Shown: positions 13,548 through 22,424, numbered from the stretch's first letter. The stretch is 28,541 nt of DNA from RGIG3102 sp964649845 (GCA_964649845.1 CAZYSS010000013.1:1-28541); one strand, 5' to 3'. Translations and numbers: made by a program. The notes: generated from the sequence alone by a model not told the origin.

Positions 13548-13581
13548 AAAAAATAAGGCCATGTTTTTATAAAACACAGCC
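13548..13581 (-). terminator. Terminator of the XRE repressor gene
   Basis: On the minus strand GGCTGTGTTTT-ATA-AAAACATGGCC (11 pairs, two of them wobble), then TTATTTTTT. It starts 5 bases after the gene's stop. Confidence 0.75.
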
Positions 13582-13586
13582 TGTAA

Positions 13587-13829
13587 TTATTTAATTTCCT
13601 GCTCCAAATCGTCAAATAAATCGCTGTCGAAGAACTCTCTTACAGAGATATCCAAACCATCACAAATCTTTTTAATGGATGCAATGCCGGGATTTTTGCT
13701 TTTGGAATTAAGCATACTGTAAATAGTTGATGGTGTAACACCGGAGATGTTGGCGAGGGCATTTACAGCAATGCCGCGTTCATCGCATAGCTGGATAATG
13801 CGTTTTTCAACCGCTTCTTTTACTGTCAT
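13587..13829 (-). CDS. XRE/Cro-CI family repressor
   Basis: 80 aa from the ATG at 13829, preceded by AGAGGTGG; the frame is open upstream to 13982 but that part overlaps the operators and lacks a ribosome site. It is a single lambda-repressor-like HTH domain: helix 2-3 region ALANISGVTPSTIYSMLNSKSKNPGIASIKKICDGLDISVREFF, a very typical XRE pattern, ending in an acidic tail. It is divergent from the SLOG gene, and three copies of a TGCGATATATCGCA-type palindrome lie in the shared control region. It most likely represses both its own gene and the SLOG gene, acting as the regulatory switch between element backbone and cargo. Confidence 0.88.
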   Translation of the reverse strand: MTVKEAVEKRIIQLCDERGIAVNALANISGVTPSTIYSMLNSKSKNPGIASIKKICDGLDISVREFFDSDLFDDLEQEIK

Positions 13830-13874
13830 GCACAACCACCTCTCTTTTATCATTAATAAAAGTTTACCGAAATA

Positions 13875-13941
13875 TGCGATAAATCGTGTGCGATATATCG
13901 CATATTTTCTTTTTGGGTGATATAATTTACGATATATCGCA
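13875..13941. promoter_or_regulatory. Three-operator control region with extended -10 promoter
   Basis: Palindromes TGCGATAAATCGTG (13875-13888), TGCGATATATCGCA (13889-13902) and TACGATATATCGCA (13928-13941). The plus-strand promoter TGATATAAT (extended -10, 13918-13926) lies between operators 2 and 3, so repressor bound to operator 3 would cover the start of transcription. Operators 1 and 2 lie toward the XRE gene. Confidence 0.85.
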
Positions 13942-13958
13942 CAAAAGAGGTGTAAGTT

Positions 13959-14372
13959 ATGGTATGTACATTCTTTGGTCATGCAAATGCCCCAAAAGAA
14001 ATAGAGCCGATTATAAAATCGACCCTTGTAGATTTAATTGAAAATAAAGGTGTGACAACATTTTATGTAGGTAATCACGGTAACTTTGATTATATGGTTG
14101 CCAATGTACTGAGGGCATTGGCAGAAATATACTCAATTAAATATTATGTTGTGCTGGCATATATGCCGAAGAAAAATGAAATGTTTGATAATCATACATT
14201 GTTGCCGGAAGGTATAGAACTTGTACACCCTAAATATGCAATTTCTTGGCGCAATAAGTGGATGATTGATAAATCTGATTATGTTGTGGCATATATGAGA
14301 AGGAATTTGGGCGGAGCATATACGTTCTATAATTTGGCCAATAAAAAGCGAAAAATAGTGATTAATATATAA
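13959..14372 (+). CDS. SLOG-family protein (DUF1273/YpsA-like)
   Basis: 137 aa. The N-terminus CTFFGHANAPKEIEP is the SLOG Rossmann-like nucleotide-binding start. VGNHGNFDYMVANVLR is the second conserved block, and HPKYAISWRNKWMIDKSDYVVAYMRRNLGGAYTFYNLANKK the third. SLOG proteins are proposed to bind or process nucleotide-derived ligands and are common in conflict systems and Firmicute mobile elements. AGAGGTG precedes the ATG. Expression is controlled by the three-operator region next to the divergent XRE gene. It is separated from the defence operon by a promoter and a hairpin, so it is probably a separate unit; its partner is not known. Confidence 0.8.
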   Translation: MVCTFFGHANAPKEIEPIIKSTLVDLIENKGVTTFYVGNHGNFDYMVANVLRALAEIYSIKYYVVLAYMPKKNEMFDNHTLLPEGIELVHPKYAISWRNKWMIDKSDYVVAYMRRNLGGAYTFYNLANKKRKIVINI

Positions 14373-14428
14373 GTTTAAGTGAGTTTACATCAAAACTCGT
14401 CAAAAACATTGCGAAATCATCAATTTTA

Positions 14429-14457
14429 TTGATATTTCAACTGCTTAGTGTTAAAAT
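14429..14457 (+). promoter_or_regulatory. Promoter of the defence operon
   Basis: TTGATA (14429-14434), 17 bases, TAAAAT (14452-14457). The start would be near 14464, giving an 80-base leader before the small XRE gene that contains two hairpins. Confidence 0.65.
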
Positions 14458-14465
14458 TATATACA

Positions 14466-14530
14466 ACGCTGGCAAGTGTTGTTTGTGACAGCGTGAAAGC
14501 ACTCTGTTACAACAGAGTGCTTTTTATTTT
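14466..14530 (+). terminator. Leader hairpin plus intrinsic terminator (possible attenuator)
   Basis: First hairpin arms ACGCTG (14466-14471) and CAGCGT (14489-14494). Next a perfect 12-bp stem AAAGCACTCTGT / ACAGAGTGCTTT (14496-14523) followed by T5-A-T4. It lies between the promoter at 14429-14457 and the XRE start at 14544, so it either ends leftward transcription units or attenuates the defence operon. Confidence 0.75.
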
Positions 14531-14543
14531 AGAGGTATTAATT

Positions 14544-14747
14544 ATGGCAGTAAGTTATAAAAAACTATGGAAACTATTAATTGACAGAGATATGAAGAAA
14601 AAAGATTTATGCACAAAAGCTGGAATTAGCTCTTCTTCGATAACAAAAATGCGGAATAATGGACATATGAATACGGAAACATTAGAGAAAATATGTACAG
14701 CATTGGACTGTAAAATAGAGGATATTATCGAAGTAATACAAGACTAG
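14544..14747 (+). CDS. XRE-family small regulator of the defence operon
   Basis: 67 aa from the ATG at 14544, with AGAGGT upstream. A single HTH domain: helices around YKKLWKLLIDRDMKKKDLCTKAGISSSSITKMRNNGHMNTETLEKICTALDCKIEDI are the classic XRE pattern. Such mini-regulators are often the first gene before a cytosine methyltransferase, acting like a controller (C) protein so that methylation is established before nuclease activity. The methyltransferase starts 20 bases after its stop, so the two are cotranscribed. The longer frame from 14448 starts before the predicted transcription start and is rejected. Confidence 0.87.
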   Translation: MAVSYKKLWKLLIDRDMKKKDLCTKAGISSSSITKMRNNGHMNTETLEKICTALDCKIEDIIEVIQD

Positions 14748-14767
14748 TCTAAGAAATGGAGTTAATT

Positions 14768-16036
14768 ATGCCGAATTATTTGGATTTATTTGCGGGAGCT
14801 GGAGGTTTATCAGAAGGCTTTATCCGTGCAGGATTTACACCTGTTGCACATGTTGAAATGGATATAGCTGCTTGTTATACATTGAGAACAAGGGCAGCGT
14901 ATCATTGGCTTAAGGAGAATGATAGATTAAATATATATGATGATTATTTAAAAAGAAAAATTACTCGTGAAAACTTTTACCAAAATATTCCTGAAGAGAT
15001 TATAGATTCCGTTTTGCAATATGAAATATCAGAAGATACTATACCTGATATTTTCAAGAAAATAGATAAGTTTTTAAATGGACAGAAACTGGATCTCATT
15101 GTTGGAGGGCCACCATGTCAAGCTTACTCTGTAGCAGGACGATCTAGAGATGAAAATAAGATGGTGGGAGATAAAAGAAATTATCTTTACAAATTGTATG
15201 CTGAGTTCTTAAAAAAATATAAGCCTAAATATTTTGTATTTGAAAATGTAGTAGGTTTGCTATCTGCTAAAGATGAGGATGGTCAATTACATTTTGATAA
15301 AATGCGAAAATTATTTAAAGAATGCGGTTATGCTACAGAATATGAAGTTTTAAATGCTTCAGATTATGGTGTTCTACAAAATAGACGTAGAGTTATATTG
15401 ATTGGCAGCAGTGAAGAAATAAAAGACTTTTATCCTAAAATACCTAAAATAGAAAATATATATACAGTTAACGAGGTATTAAAAGATTTGCCATTTATAC
15501 GTGCAGGTGAAGGAATTAATGAACCAGTTGAGACTAATCATTATGCAGGTAAATACTTGTATGACCAAAAGATAAAAGAATTTGATTATGAAACCGTAAC
15601 ACTTCATCAATCTCGCCCTAATAAACCACAGGATTTAGAGATTTATAGGATTGTAGTTGAAGCTTGGAATGACAGAAAAGCGCGAATAAAATATACTGAT
15701 TTACCGGAGAGATTACAAACACATAAGAACACAAAGTCTTTTTTGGATAGATTTAAAGTTGTAGCAGGAGATTTATCATATTCTCAAACAATAGTTGCAC
15801 ATATTGCCAGAGATGGACACTATTATATTCATCCTGATGTAAATCAAAATCGTTCGCTTACTCCAAGAGAAGCAGCTAGGATTCAAACATTCCCGGATAA
15901 TTATTATTTTGAATCTACAACAAATAAACCGTCCAGAACATTGGCATATAAGCAGATAGGAAATGCTGTTCCGGTATGTTTATCGTTCAATATAGCAAAA
16001 GCGATTATGAAAAAATATGTAGAGGTTGATGTATGA
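14768..16036 (+). CDS. drmMII: DNA (cytosine-5) methyltransferase, DrmMII-like
   Basis: 422 aa from the ATG at 14768, preceded by GGAG at 6-7 bases; an ATG at 14756 is less likely. Adds a methyl group from S-adenosylmethionine to C5 of cytosine. Motifs in order: I DLFAGAGGLSEGF (6-18), IV GGPPCQ with catalytic C117, VI E159-N-V, VIII Q204-N-R-R-R, a target-recognition region at about 230-375, IX/X Q-I-G-N (396-399). The set is complete. In class 2 DISARM the 5mC methyltransferase (DrmMII) protects the host; the following DrmE-DrmA-DrmB genes fit. The stop overlaps the AIPR start by ATGA, so both are translated together. The recognition sequence cannot be told from the protein. Confidence 0.93.
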   Translation: MPNYLDLFAGAGGLSEGFIRAGFTPVAHVEMDIAACYTLRTRAAYHWLKENDRLNIYDDYLKRKITRENFYQNIPEEIIDSVLQYEISEDTIPDIFKKIDKFLNGQKLDLIVGGPPCQAYSVAGRSRDENKMVGDKRNYLYKLYAEFLKKYKPKYFVFENVVGLLSAKDEDGQLHFDKMRKLFKECGYATEYEVLNASDYGVLQNRRRVILIGSSEEIKDFYPKIPKIENIYTVNEVLKDLPFIRAGEGINEPVETNHYAGKYLYDQKIKEFDYETVTLHQSRPNKPQDLEIYRIVVEAWNDRKARIKYTDLPERLQTHKNTKSFLDRFKVVAGDLSYSQTIVAHIARDGHYYIHPDVNQNRSLTPREAARIQTFPDNYYFESTTNKPSRTLAYKQIGNAVPVCLSFNIAKAIMKKYVEVDV

Positions 16037-18072
16037 AGAATAATCAAACGATAAATGAATTTTATCAAAGTTTTAAAGATGAAATAGAATTCTCTGTAAA
16101 TGCAGATACAAGTGGTTGGACTACAGAAGATTTTTTAACATCTGTTATGCTTGAATATTTGGAAGATGCAGGAGAGGTGGAAAGTCCTATATTGTGTCCT
16201 TTTAGGGGATATGGACTGCAGATGAATGCGTATGCTGTTTCAGAAGATAAAGAGTCGGTAGATATTTTTGTAAGTATTTACTCTGATAGCGATGTACCAA
16301 AATCAGTTTCACAAACGGAAGTAGAGGCTGCAATTAAGAGAGCGGTACAGATTTATCACAAAGCCATCAGTGATTTATATAAATCTTTTGAAAAAGATAA
16401 TGATACATATGATTTTGCAATCACGCTTTTTCAGAACAAGAACACAATTAAAAATGTAAGAATATGTGCTTTAACCAATGGTTTAGTTAAACCGATTCCT
16501 CTCAAATCAATTGCATTAGGAAATGCAGAAGTAACATTTTCCATATGGGATATTGATAGGCTTTATCGATGTGTTACATCAGGTAAAATGCGTGAAACCA
16601 TAGAAATTGATTTTGAAGAGAAATTCAATATTACTATACCTTGTATCGAGAATACAACAAGTGATAAGTATAGTGTGTATTTGGCAATTATAAATGGTGA
16701 TTTACTTGCGAACTTATACAATGAACATAGGGATAGATTACTTGAAAAAAATGTCCGTTCTTTTTTACAGGTTAAAGGTGCTGTAAATAAAGGTATAAGA
16801 GATACTCTAAAAGACGAACCAGACATGTTTTTAGCATACAATAACGGCATATCAGTTACAGCGGAAAGTGTAGATATAGTTAGGGATGAAAACGGAAAAC
16901 CGTCAATAAAAAAGATTCGAGATATGCAAATAGTTAACGGCGGTCAGACAACGGCGTCAATTTTTAATGCAAAATATGATAAAAAAATTGAGGCAGATCT
17001 GTCAAAAGTGTTTGTGCAAATGAAAATTTCTGTAATTAGTTCAGCTGATGATATGGATGAAATTGTGCCTAGAATATCAACCTATGCTAATACACAGAAT
17101 AAAATTCAAGTTGCAGACTTTTCGGCTAATGATCCTTTCCATAGAAAAATTGAGGACTTGTCCAGAACTATATGGGCTCCTGCAATAGGCGGAATGAAAC
17201 CGCAAAACTGGTTTTATGAAAGAGCTCGTGGACAGTATGCAGACATGCTTTCTAGAGAATCAACACCAAAACGTAAAAAAGAGTATAAAGAGGTGCACCC
17301 ATTATTTACCAAGACGGATTTGGCCAAGTATGAGAATACTTGGGATCAGCTACCGCATTGGGTGAGTGAGGGGGCACAGAAGAACTTTAGAAAATTTATG
17401 GTTAGATTAGGAGAGCGAAAGGGTTTTATTCCAGACGAAAATTACTATTATAACTTAATTGCTAAATGTATTTTATTTAGAAGAACTGAAAAACTTGTTC
17501 AACAACAGCAATATGGCGGTTATAGAGCTAATATAGTTACATATACTTTAGCGTACTTATCTAATAAAACGGCTCAAAGGATAAATCTTGAAAAAATATG
17601 GAAAGAGCAGGGATTAACGCCTGCTTTAGAAAGAGAGATTATAGAAGTATCCAAGTTTGTGCAACAGTTAATTGTTAATCCACCAGGTGGAGCAAACGTG
17701 AGTGAATGGTGCAAAAAAGAGAAATGTTGGCTAACTATAAAAGATTATGATTATGATATTAGTGATGAACTAAAAGATGAATTAATATCTGTAGAAAGAC
17801 CAACAGCAGCCATAAAAACACCAGAATCCAGCATTGAATCTTTAACAAATTCAGAAAAAGAAATAATTAAAGAAGTGTGTAATATTTCTGCAGAAACATG
17901 GTTTGCTTTATCTAGATGGGCGAAGGAAACAAATAACTTTCAATCTTGGCAAAGAAGTTTGTTATTCTCTGTTGGGCGTATTGTAGGTAAAGGAAATGAA
18001 CCTACTGTTAAACAAGCTACCCATGCAATTAAAGCATATAAAGCTGCAACAGAAAAAGGGTTTCAAAAATAA
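16033..18072 (+). CDS. AIPR family protein (phage-resistance / putative nuclease)
   Basis: 679 aa. AIPR-family proteins are tied to abortive infection and to restriction-like conflict operons; a nuclease activity has been proposed for relatives. The family core is clear: FLAYNNGISVTAE (about 262-274), IVNGGQTTASIFNA (about 298-311), then VFVQMKISVI and ISTYANTQNKIQVADFSANDPFH (about 350-375). The N-terminal 200 residues and a charged C-terminal part flank it. ATGA overlap with the methyltransferase stop. AIPR usually sits with a Dcm-type methyltransferase in other systems (with Z1 helicase, Vsr, MutL-like ATPase), so its place inside a DISARM-type operon is unusual. The catalytic residues are not assigned here. 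Confidence 0.9.
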   Translation: MKNNQTINEFYQSFKDEIEFSVNADTSGWTTEDFLTSVMLEYLEDAGEVESPILCPFRGYGLQMNAYAVSEDKESVDIFVSIYSDSDVPKSVSQTEVEAAIKRAVQIYHKAISDLYKSFEKDNDTYDFAITLFQNKNTIKNVRICALTNGLVKPIPLKSIALGNAEVTFSIWDIDRLYRCVTSGKMRETIEIDFEEKFNITIPCIENTTSDKYSVYLAIINGDLLANLYNEHRDRLLEKNVRSFLQVKGAVNKGIRDTLKDEPDMFLAYNNGISVTAESVDIVRDENGKPSIKKIRDMQIVNGGQTTASIFNAKYDKKIEADLSKVFVQMKISVISSADDMDEIVPRISTYANTQNKIQVADFSANDPFHRKIEDLSRTIWAPAIGGMKPQNWFYERARGQYADMLSRESTPKRKKEYKEVHPLFTKTDLAKYENTWDQLPHWVSEGAQKNFRKFMVRLGERKGFIPDENYYYNLIAKCILFRRTEKLVQQQQYGGYRANIVTYTLAYLSNKTAQRINLEKIWKEQGLTPALEREIIEVSKFVQQLIVNPPGGANVSEWCKKEKCWLTIKDYDYDISDELKDELISVERPTAAIKTPESSIESLTNSEKEIIKEVCNISAETWFALSRWAKETNNFQSWQRSLLFSVGRIVGKGNEPTVKQATHAIKAYKAATEKGFQK

Positions 18073-18090
18073 AAATAGGGAGGGACGCCT

Positions 18091-20673
18091 ATGTTAAATT
18101 GGACGGAATATGTTAAAAAGTTATTACTTGAACATAATGCTTGGGATAGTATAACTTTGTCTATTGAGGACCAAAAAACATGCGGGGTTCCTCAAATTGT
18201 AAAAGCCAGTGTCTTATTATTGGATAATCTACAGAGGACTGAAGGAAAGAATAATATAATTGTTTTTCCAGAAAGATTGCAGTCATCTTTTATATTCACA
18301 ATTATAAAGCTGTTGCATAACATATCTGATGGCAGAATAGATCACACATATGATCCTTCAACATTTAAGCCTGGTGATAAATTGAAGTGCGGCAATTCTG
18401 TTGTAGAGTTTGTGGAGAATAAAGAAGTCAATAATGAAAAGAGAATGGTTATAAAATTTGCAGATGGAATGACTGTGGAGAATCGTATTGAAATTTTCCC
18501 ACTTTTTCAATATACAAATACAAAAAGAAGAATTAGTCCCTATAAGACATATATAGAGGAAAAGAGAGCTATAGAAGCTAAATATTATGGGTTGTCCACT
18601 GATGAAAAGTTTTTCAAAGTGTTGTCAGATTACAAGACTCATATGGATAGTTCGATTGTGTATATGACACCGGTAGGTAGCACAAAAGAACTTATTTCAG
18701 AATGCACAATAGGCGAAAAGAAAATAACAGATTATGTTTTAATTGGCAATGTTGATTATAGTGGTAACATCAAGAATATATCTTCTGGGCAATTATCAGG
18801 AACCCCGGCTATAGTTTTGGCATCTGATTTATATAGCGTGGTTGCACTAAAGGAAAAGGGACATCCAATACAGTCTGTTATTATAGATGTTTCAAACGCG
18901 AATGCTTTAAGCTCACAATTAGATGCATTAAATGAATTATTACAATTAAATGTACCTATAACTTGTGTAACAGACGTAGTTAATTCTTTTGATTTGCAAC
19001 CTTTTGAAGATAGAGGATTTAATATATGGCGATGGAATGAGAGTAGTATTACTAAAGAACTATATTCTGAAGGAGACTCATTAATAAATAGAAAGGTTTC
19101 TAATTGTGCAAATAGAAATGTAAAATATTTAAAGTCATCAGGCAAGGAAATCGGAGAAGTGTTTAGGCTTCTATCTTCTCATCGTTCCGAATCAAAGGAA
19201 CAGTCTCCTGAAATGATGAAAATATTTGATATGCTATATGGATTGTCATTTACTGCATTGCGAGAAACAATTTATTTTAAGCCGGAAGAAACGAGCGCAT
19301 TTGCAGGGAAATTATATGAATGCAAAGCTCTATTAGAAAATGAAAAACACTTCATTTCCACAGATACATATTCTGATTATAAATTTATTATTAATGCTTT
19401 GTCGAAAATATTATCAACAGAATATAAATTTGATAAACATAGTATGATGTGCGAATGCTTAGTCGAATTCAAAAATACTTCTGTTTGTATTGTAATGCCT
19501 GAGAATGCTGATAAACGAAGAATCTATGAGTATTGGAATAACTGGTGCAATGAAAACAGATTGAATATTGACCTTGAGGTCTTATCTCCAGCTGAATTCT
19601 ATTCAGGTGAAAGTAATAGGTTCGATTCAGTAATAGTTATTGGCTGGTTGAAGCGTGCCATTATGCGTAAGATTTTATATAGTTTTAACACTGCTAATTA
19701 TACAGTTTTGTTATATGACTATGAAAACAGATGGAAAAGATATGATGACAATAAATGGAATTCATCTCTGCATAATTCTGAAAATAAGCGCATTATAAAA
19801 AATATTTTTGCTCAAAGCGGTATCAGTGTTCAGATTGAAAGATTCGATGAAAAAGAAGAAGTAGTTGTCATTGATGAACAATTGGATGAACTTAATGAAA
19901 TTGAACTTGTTTTGCGTGAAAACAAATATCGTCAATATACTGCACGAGGGGGAACTCGTCCAGAAAATGAAACAGTAGAAGCAATACCAATAAACTATAT
20001 TGGAGGTTATTTTGCATTTTATAGAACAGGACATAAGATTATTTCGGCAAGTGACATCATTTTAAATGAAGGAAGTAATATAGAAAATATTTTGCCAGAT
20101 GAGTTAAGTGTTGGAGATTTTGTTGTAGTAAGGGAATCTTCTAAAGATATCGTAAGGGAGTTAGCAGATGTTATTTTATCTAACTCAGGAATGTCTGGAT
20201 TGAGAGAAAGTGCTCATAAATGGAAAGAAGCATTAGATATTGAGAAATTATTCAATACAGAAGAACAAATATTTGAACGTCTTCAGCGAGCAGGATGTAC
20301 AAGAGGATATCCGACAGTATTGAGATGGCTTAACGATGATGAATTTATCGCACCGCAGAGCAAAGAGGATATGGAATGCATAGCTAAAGTAACGGAAAGT
20401 ACCGTTCTTATGGAACTGTTGGACGATATATTCGATGCTGCGCAAACTGTAAAAACAGCGCATGTTAGAGCGGGAAAAGTTATATCAGAGATGCTGAGAA
20501 ACAGAATAGTAGAATCTTTAAGAGAATATGGAGAAATAGATCCTTTCAACATATGGAACCCTATTGAAATGTATATTGATGGGGTTGGTAATGTGAAAAT
20601 CTTAAAGATTATTGATATTGGCACTCCGGTAATAGTTGATATCGCAGATACCAACAGATTAATTTCCGAATAA
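18091..20673 (+). CDS. drmE: DrmE-like DISARM protein
   Basis: 860 aa, large soluble protein without a recognisable enzyme motif. The N-terminal part IIVFPERLQSSFIFTIIKLL followed by FKPGDKLKCGNSVVEF (about 60-118) resembles the start of DrmE, the class 2 DISARM protein of unknown function. Its position between a DrmMII-like methyltransferase and DrmA/DrmB agrees. The middle contains a beta/alpha segment similar to a degenerate helicase-like fold (VVALKEKGHPIQSVIIDVSN), and the C-terminal 250 residues are helical. AGGGAGG lies 7-8 bases before the ATG. The identity rests on this pattern and on context, so an unrelated replacement protein is possible. Confidence 0.72.
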   Translation: MLNWTEYVKKLLLEHNAWDSITLSIEDQKTCGVPQIVKASVLLLDNLQRTEGKNNIIVFPERLQSSFIFTIIKLLHNISDGRIDHTYDPSTFKPGDKLKCGNSVVEFVENKEVNNEKRMVIKFADGMTVENRIEIFPLFQYTNTKRRISPYKTYIEEKRAIEAKYYGLSTDEKFFKVLSDYKTHMDSSIVYMTPVGSTKELISECTIGEKKITDYVLIGNVDYSGNIKNISSGQLSGTPAIVLASDLYSVVALKEKGHPIQSVIIDVSNANALSSQLDALNELLQLNVPITCVTDVVNSFDLQPFEDRGFNIWRWNESSITKELYSEGDSLINRKVSNCANRNVKYLKSSGKEIGEVFRLLSSHRSESKEQSPEMMKIFDMLYGLSFTALRETIYFKPEETSAFAGKLYECKALLENEKHFISTDTYSDYKFIINALSKILSTEYKFDKHSMMCECLVEFKNTSVCIVMPENADKRRIYEYWNNWCNENRLNIDLEVLSPAEFYSGESNRFDSVIVIGWLKRAIMRKILYSFNTANYTVLLYDYENRWKRYDDNKWNSSLHNSENKRIIKNIFAQSGISVQIERFDEKEEVVVIDEQLDELNEIELVLRENKYRQYTARGGTRPENETVEAIPINYIGGYFAFYRTGHKIISASDIILNEGSNIENILPDELSVGDFVVVRESSKDIVRELADVILSNSGMSGLRESAHKWKEALDIEKLFNTEEQIFERLQRAGCTRGYPTVLRWLNDDEFIAPQSKEDMECIAKVTESTVLMELLDDIFDAAQTVKTAHVRAGKVISEMLRNRIVESLREYGEIDPFNIWNPIEMYIDGVGNVKILKIIDIGTPVIVDIADTNRLISE

Positions 20674-20687
20674 ATAGGAGGATTGTT

Positions 20688-22424
20688 ATGGCTATAATGG
20701 TGCCATCTGTGATTTCGCCATCGGTCAAATCACCGGCAGAAAGAAAGATATTTGATTGGTTTAAAGAAGCCCCTGGAACTGAAGATTGGATTGTTCTACA
20801 TTCTTTGGGAATAACAACACATAATCGCGTGATTTTTGGTGAAGTAGATTTCTTTGTGCTTGCCCCTAATATGGGGCTGTTTGCGCTGGAAGTGAAAGGT
20901 GGAAGAGTTAAGCGCGAAAATGGAATATGGTATTTTACTAACAGGCATGGGAAAACAGATAGCAAATCACGTGGACCATTTGAGCAAGCTAAAGACGGTG
21001 TTTTTAATATAGTTTCAGCGATAAGAAACAGATTGGATTTTAATCATAAATATCTAGAAAAAGTTTTCTTTGGATATGGTGTGATGTTTCCGGATATAAA
21101 TTATTTTGCATCAGGAATAGAAGAAGAACAGTGGCAGATTTTTGACGCTAGAGACGAAAAAGATGTTAAAGCATTCATTGAACGTTTATTCAAGGGGTCT
21201 AAAAATCGTTGGGAAGAGGTATATGGCCCACTAAAAAAAGACAAATTGCCAAGAACAGAAGATATAAGATATTTATTAAGTGTTTTAAGGGGCGATTTTG
21301 ACTATGCATTGGCTATTAGTGCCCAATTAAGGGATGCAGATGAGGAACTTATAAAATTAACAAAAGAGCAATATGACTGTTTGGATCAACTTGATGATAA
21401 TCCAAGATGTCTTATTCAAGGACCAGCAGGAACCGGAAAGACTTTAATAGCAATAGAAGAGGCTAAAAAATCTGTTGTTAGGGGAGAAAAGATTGCGTTA
21501 TTCTGTTTTAATGCTAATTTGGCTGAGTGGCTATCAGAATATTTTGAAAATGTAGATGAAGAATTAAAACCAAATTATGTTGGAACAATTCATAAGTTTA
21601 TGACACAAGTAAGTAAAGATGCTGGCATACTACCATCGTTTCCAATAGACAATAACCTAGTACAGCAATATTATCAAAAACAATTACCAACAGCAGCTGT
21701 TATGGCAAAAGACGATTCATTTATACCATTTGATAAAATAATTATAGATGAAGCTCAAGATGTTATAACAGATTCATATTTGAGGGTTATAGATACTTAT
21801 TTGAAAAAAGGGCTTAGTAGAGGTAGATGGACTATGTTTGGAGATTTTTCAAGACAAGCCATTTATTTGGATTATTCTTTTTCAGAAATACGTGATAAGC
21901 TCGAAGACTATGGGGCGTTTATAAACTTTAAACTTAAAGTTAACTGTAGAAATACAAAACCTATTTGTAAAGAAATTGAAACAGTAACAGGGTTTAAAGC
22001 ACCAAGTGAACTTTGGACTAAGGTAGATGGACCTCCGGTTCAATACATAACATGGAAAGACTCTGACGATCAGATAAAAAAATTAAAAACATTACTGGAT
22101 TCTTTCAAGACTGAAAATATATATCCGGGAGATATCACAATATTGTCGCCATATAAGAAAGAAAATTCAGTTGTCAATGAACTTGAGGGTTATGATATTA
22201 GAAATTATTCCGTGCATGATAAGACACATATATCATTCTGCACTATACAATCATACAAAGGCCTTGAAAATAAAGTAATTATTATGGTTGATGTAGATGG
22301 ATTTTCTGAAGAAAAATTGATGTATGTCGGTTTAAGCAGAGCTCGTTCGGGTTTATATATATTTGAATCGGAAAAAGCAGCGAAAGAATATAATGAGATT
22401 TTATTTAGGAGGTTATTTCAATGA
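20688..22424 (+). CDS. NERD nuclease-UvrD/Rep-type helicase fusion
   Basis: 578 aa. The N-terminal NERD (nuclease-related) domain has the PD-(D/E)XK-like pattern E18, E52/D54 in FGEVDFF and E68-V-K70 in ALEVKGG. The C-terminal part is a superfamily 1 helicase: Walker A GPAGTGKT (245-252), Walker B DEAQD (354-358), CRNTKPI motif, and VGLSRAR (about 547-553) as motif VI. It should unwind and possibly cut DNA, here most likely invading DNA. AGGAGG precedes the ATG, and the stop overlaps DrmA by ATGA. It takes the position where a dedicated nuclease would be expected. DrmC (phospholipase-D nuclease) of known DISARM is not seen in the window. Confidence 0.92.
   Translation: MAIMVPSVISPSVKSPAERKIFDWFKEAPGTEDWIVLHSLGITTHNRVIFGEVDFFVLAPNMGLFALEVKGGRVKRENGIWYFTNRHGKTDSKSRGPFEQAKDGVFNIVSAIRNRLDFNHKYLEKVFFGYGVMFPDINYFASGIEEEQWQIFDARDEKDVKAFIERLFKGSKNRWEEVYGPLKKDKLPRTEDIRYLLSVLRGDFDYALAISAQLRDADEELIKLTKEQYDCLDQLDDNPRCLIQGPAGTGKTLIAIEEAKKSVVRGEKIALFCFNANLAEWLSEYFENVDEELKPNYVGTIHKFMTQVSKDAGILPSFPIDNNLVQQYYQKQLPTAAVMAKDDSFIPFDKIIIDEAQDVITDSYLRVIDTYLKKGLSRGRWTMFGDFSRQAIYLDYSFSEIRDKLEDYGAFINFKLKVNCRNTKPICKEIETVTGFKAPSELWTKVDGPPVQYITWKDSDDQIKKLKTLLDSFKTENIYPGDITILSPYKKENSVVNELEGYDIRNYSVHDKTHISFCTIQSYKGLENKVIIMVDVDGFSEEKLMYVGLSRARSGLYIFESEKAAKEYNEILFRRLFQ

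Noticed and set aside
13830..13982. N-terminal extension of the divergent XRE repressor
   Set aside because: It would overlap the three operators and the start of the SLOG gene. The internal ATG at 13829 has AGAGGTGG and gives a typical 80-aa repressor.
14448..14543. N-terminal extension of the small XRE gene from a GTG
   Set aside because: The GTG lies inside the predicted promoter and the extension runs through a terminator stem. The ATG at 14544 has AGAGGT and gives a standard XRE length.
18091..20673. DrmE-like gene read as a BREX or Zorya component
   Set aside because: No PglZ, BrxC, ZorA/B or similar motifs are visible. The neighbours DrmA and DrmB are DISARM hallmarks, so DrmE is the better reading.
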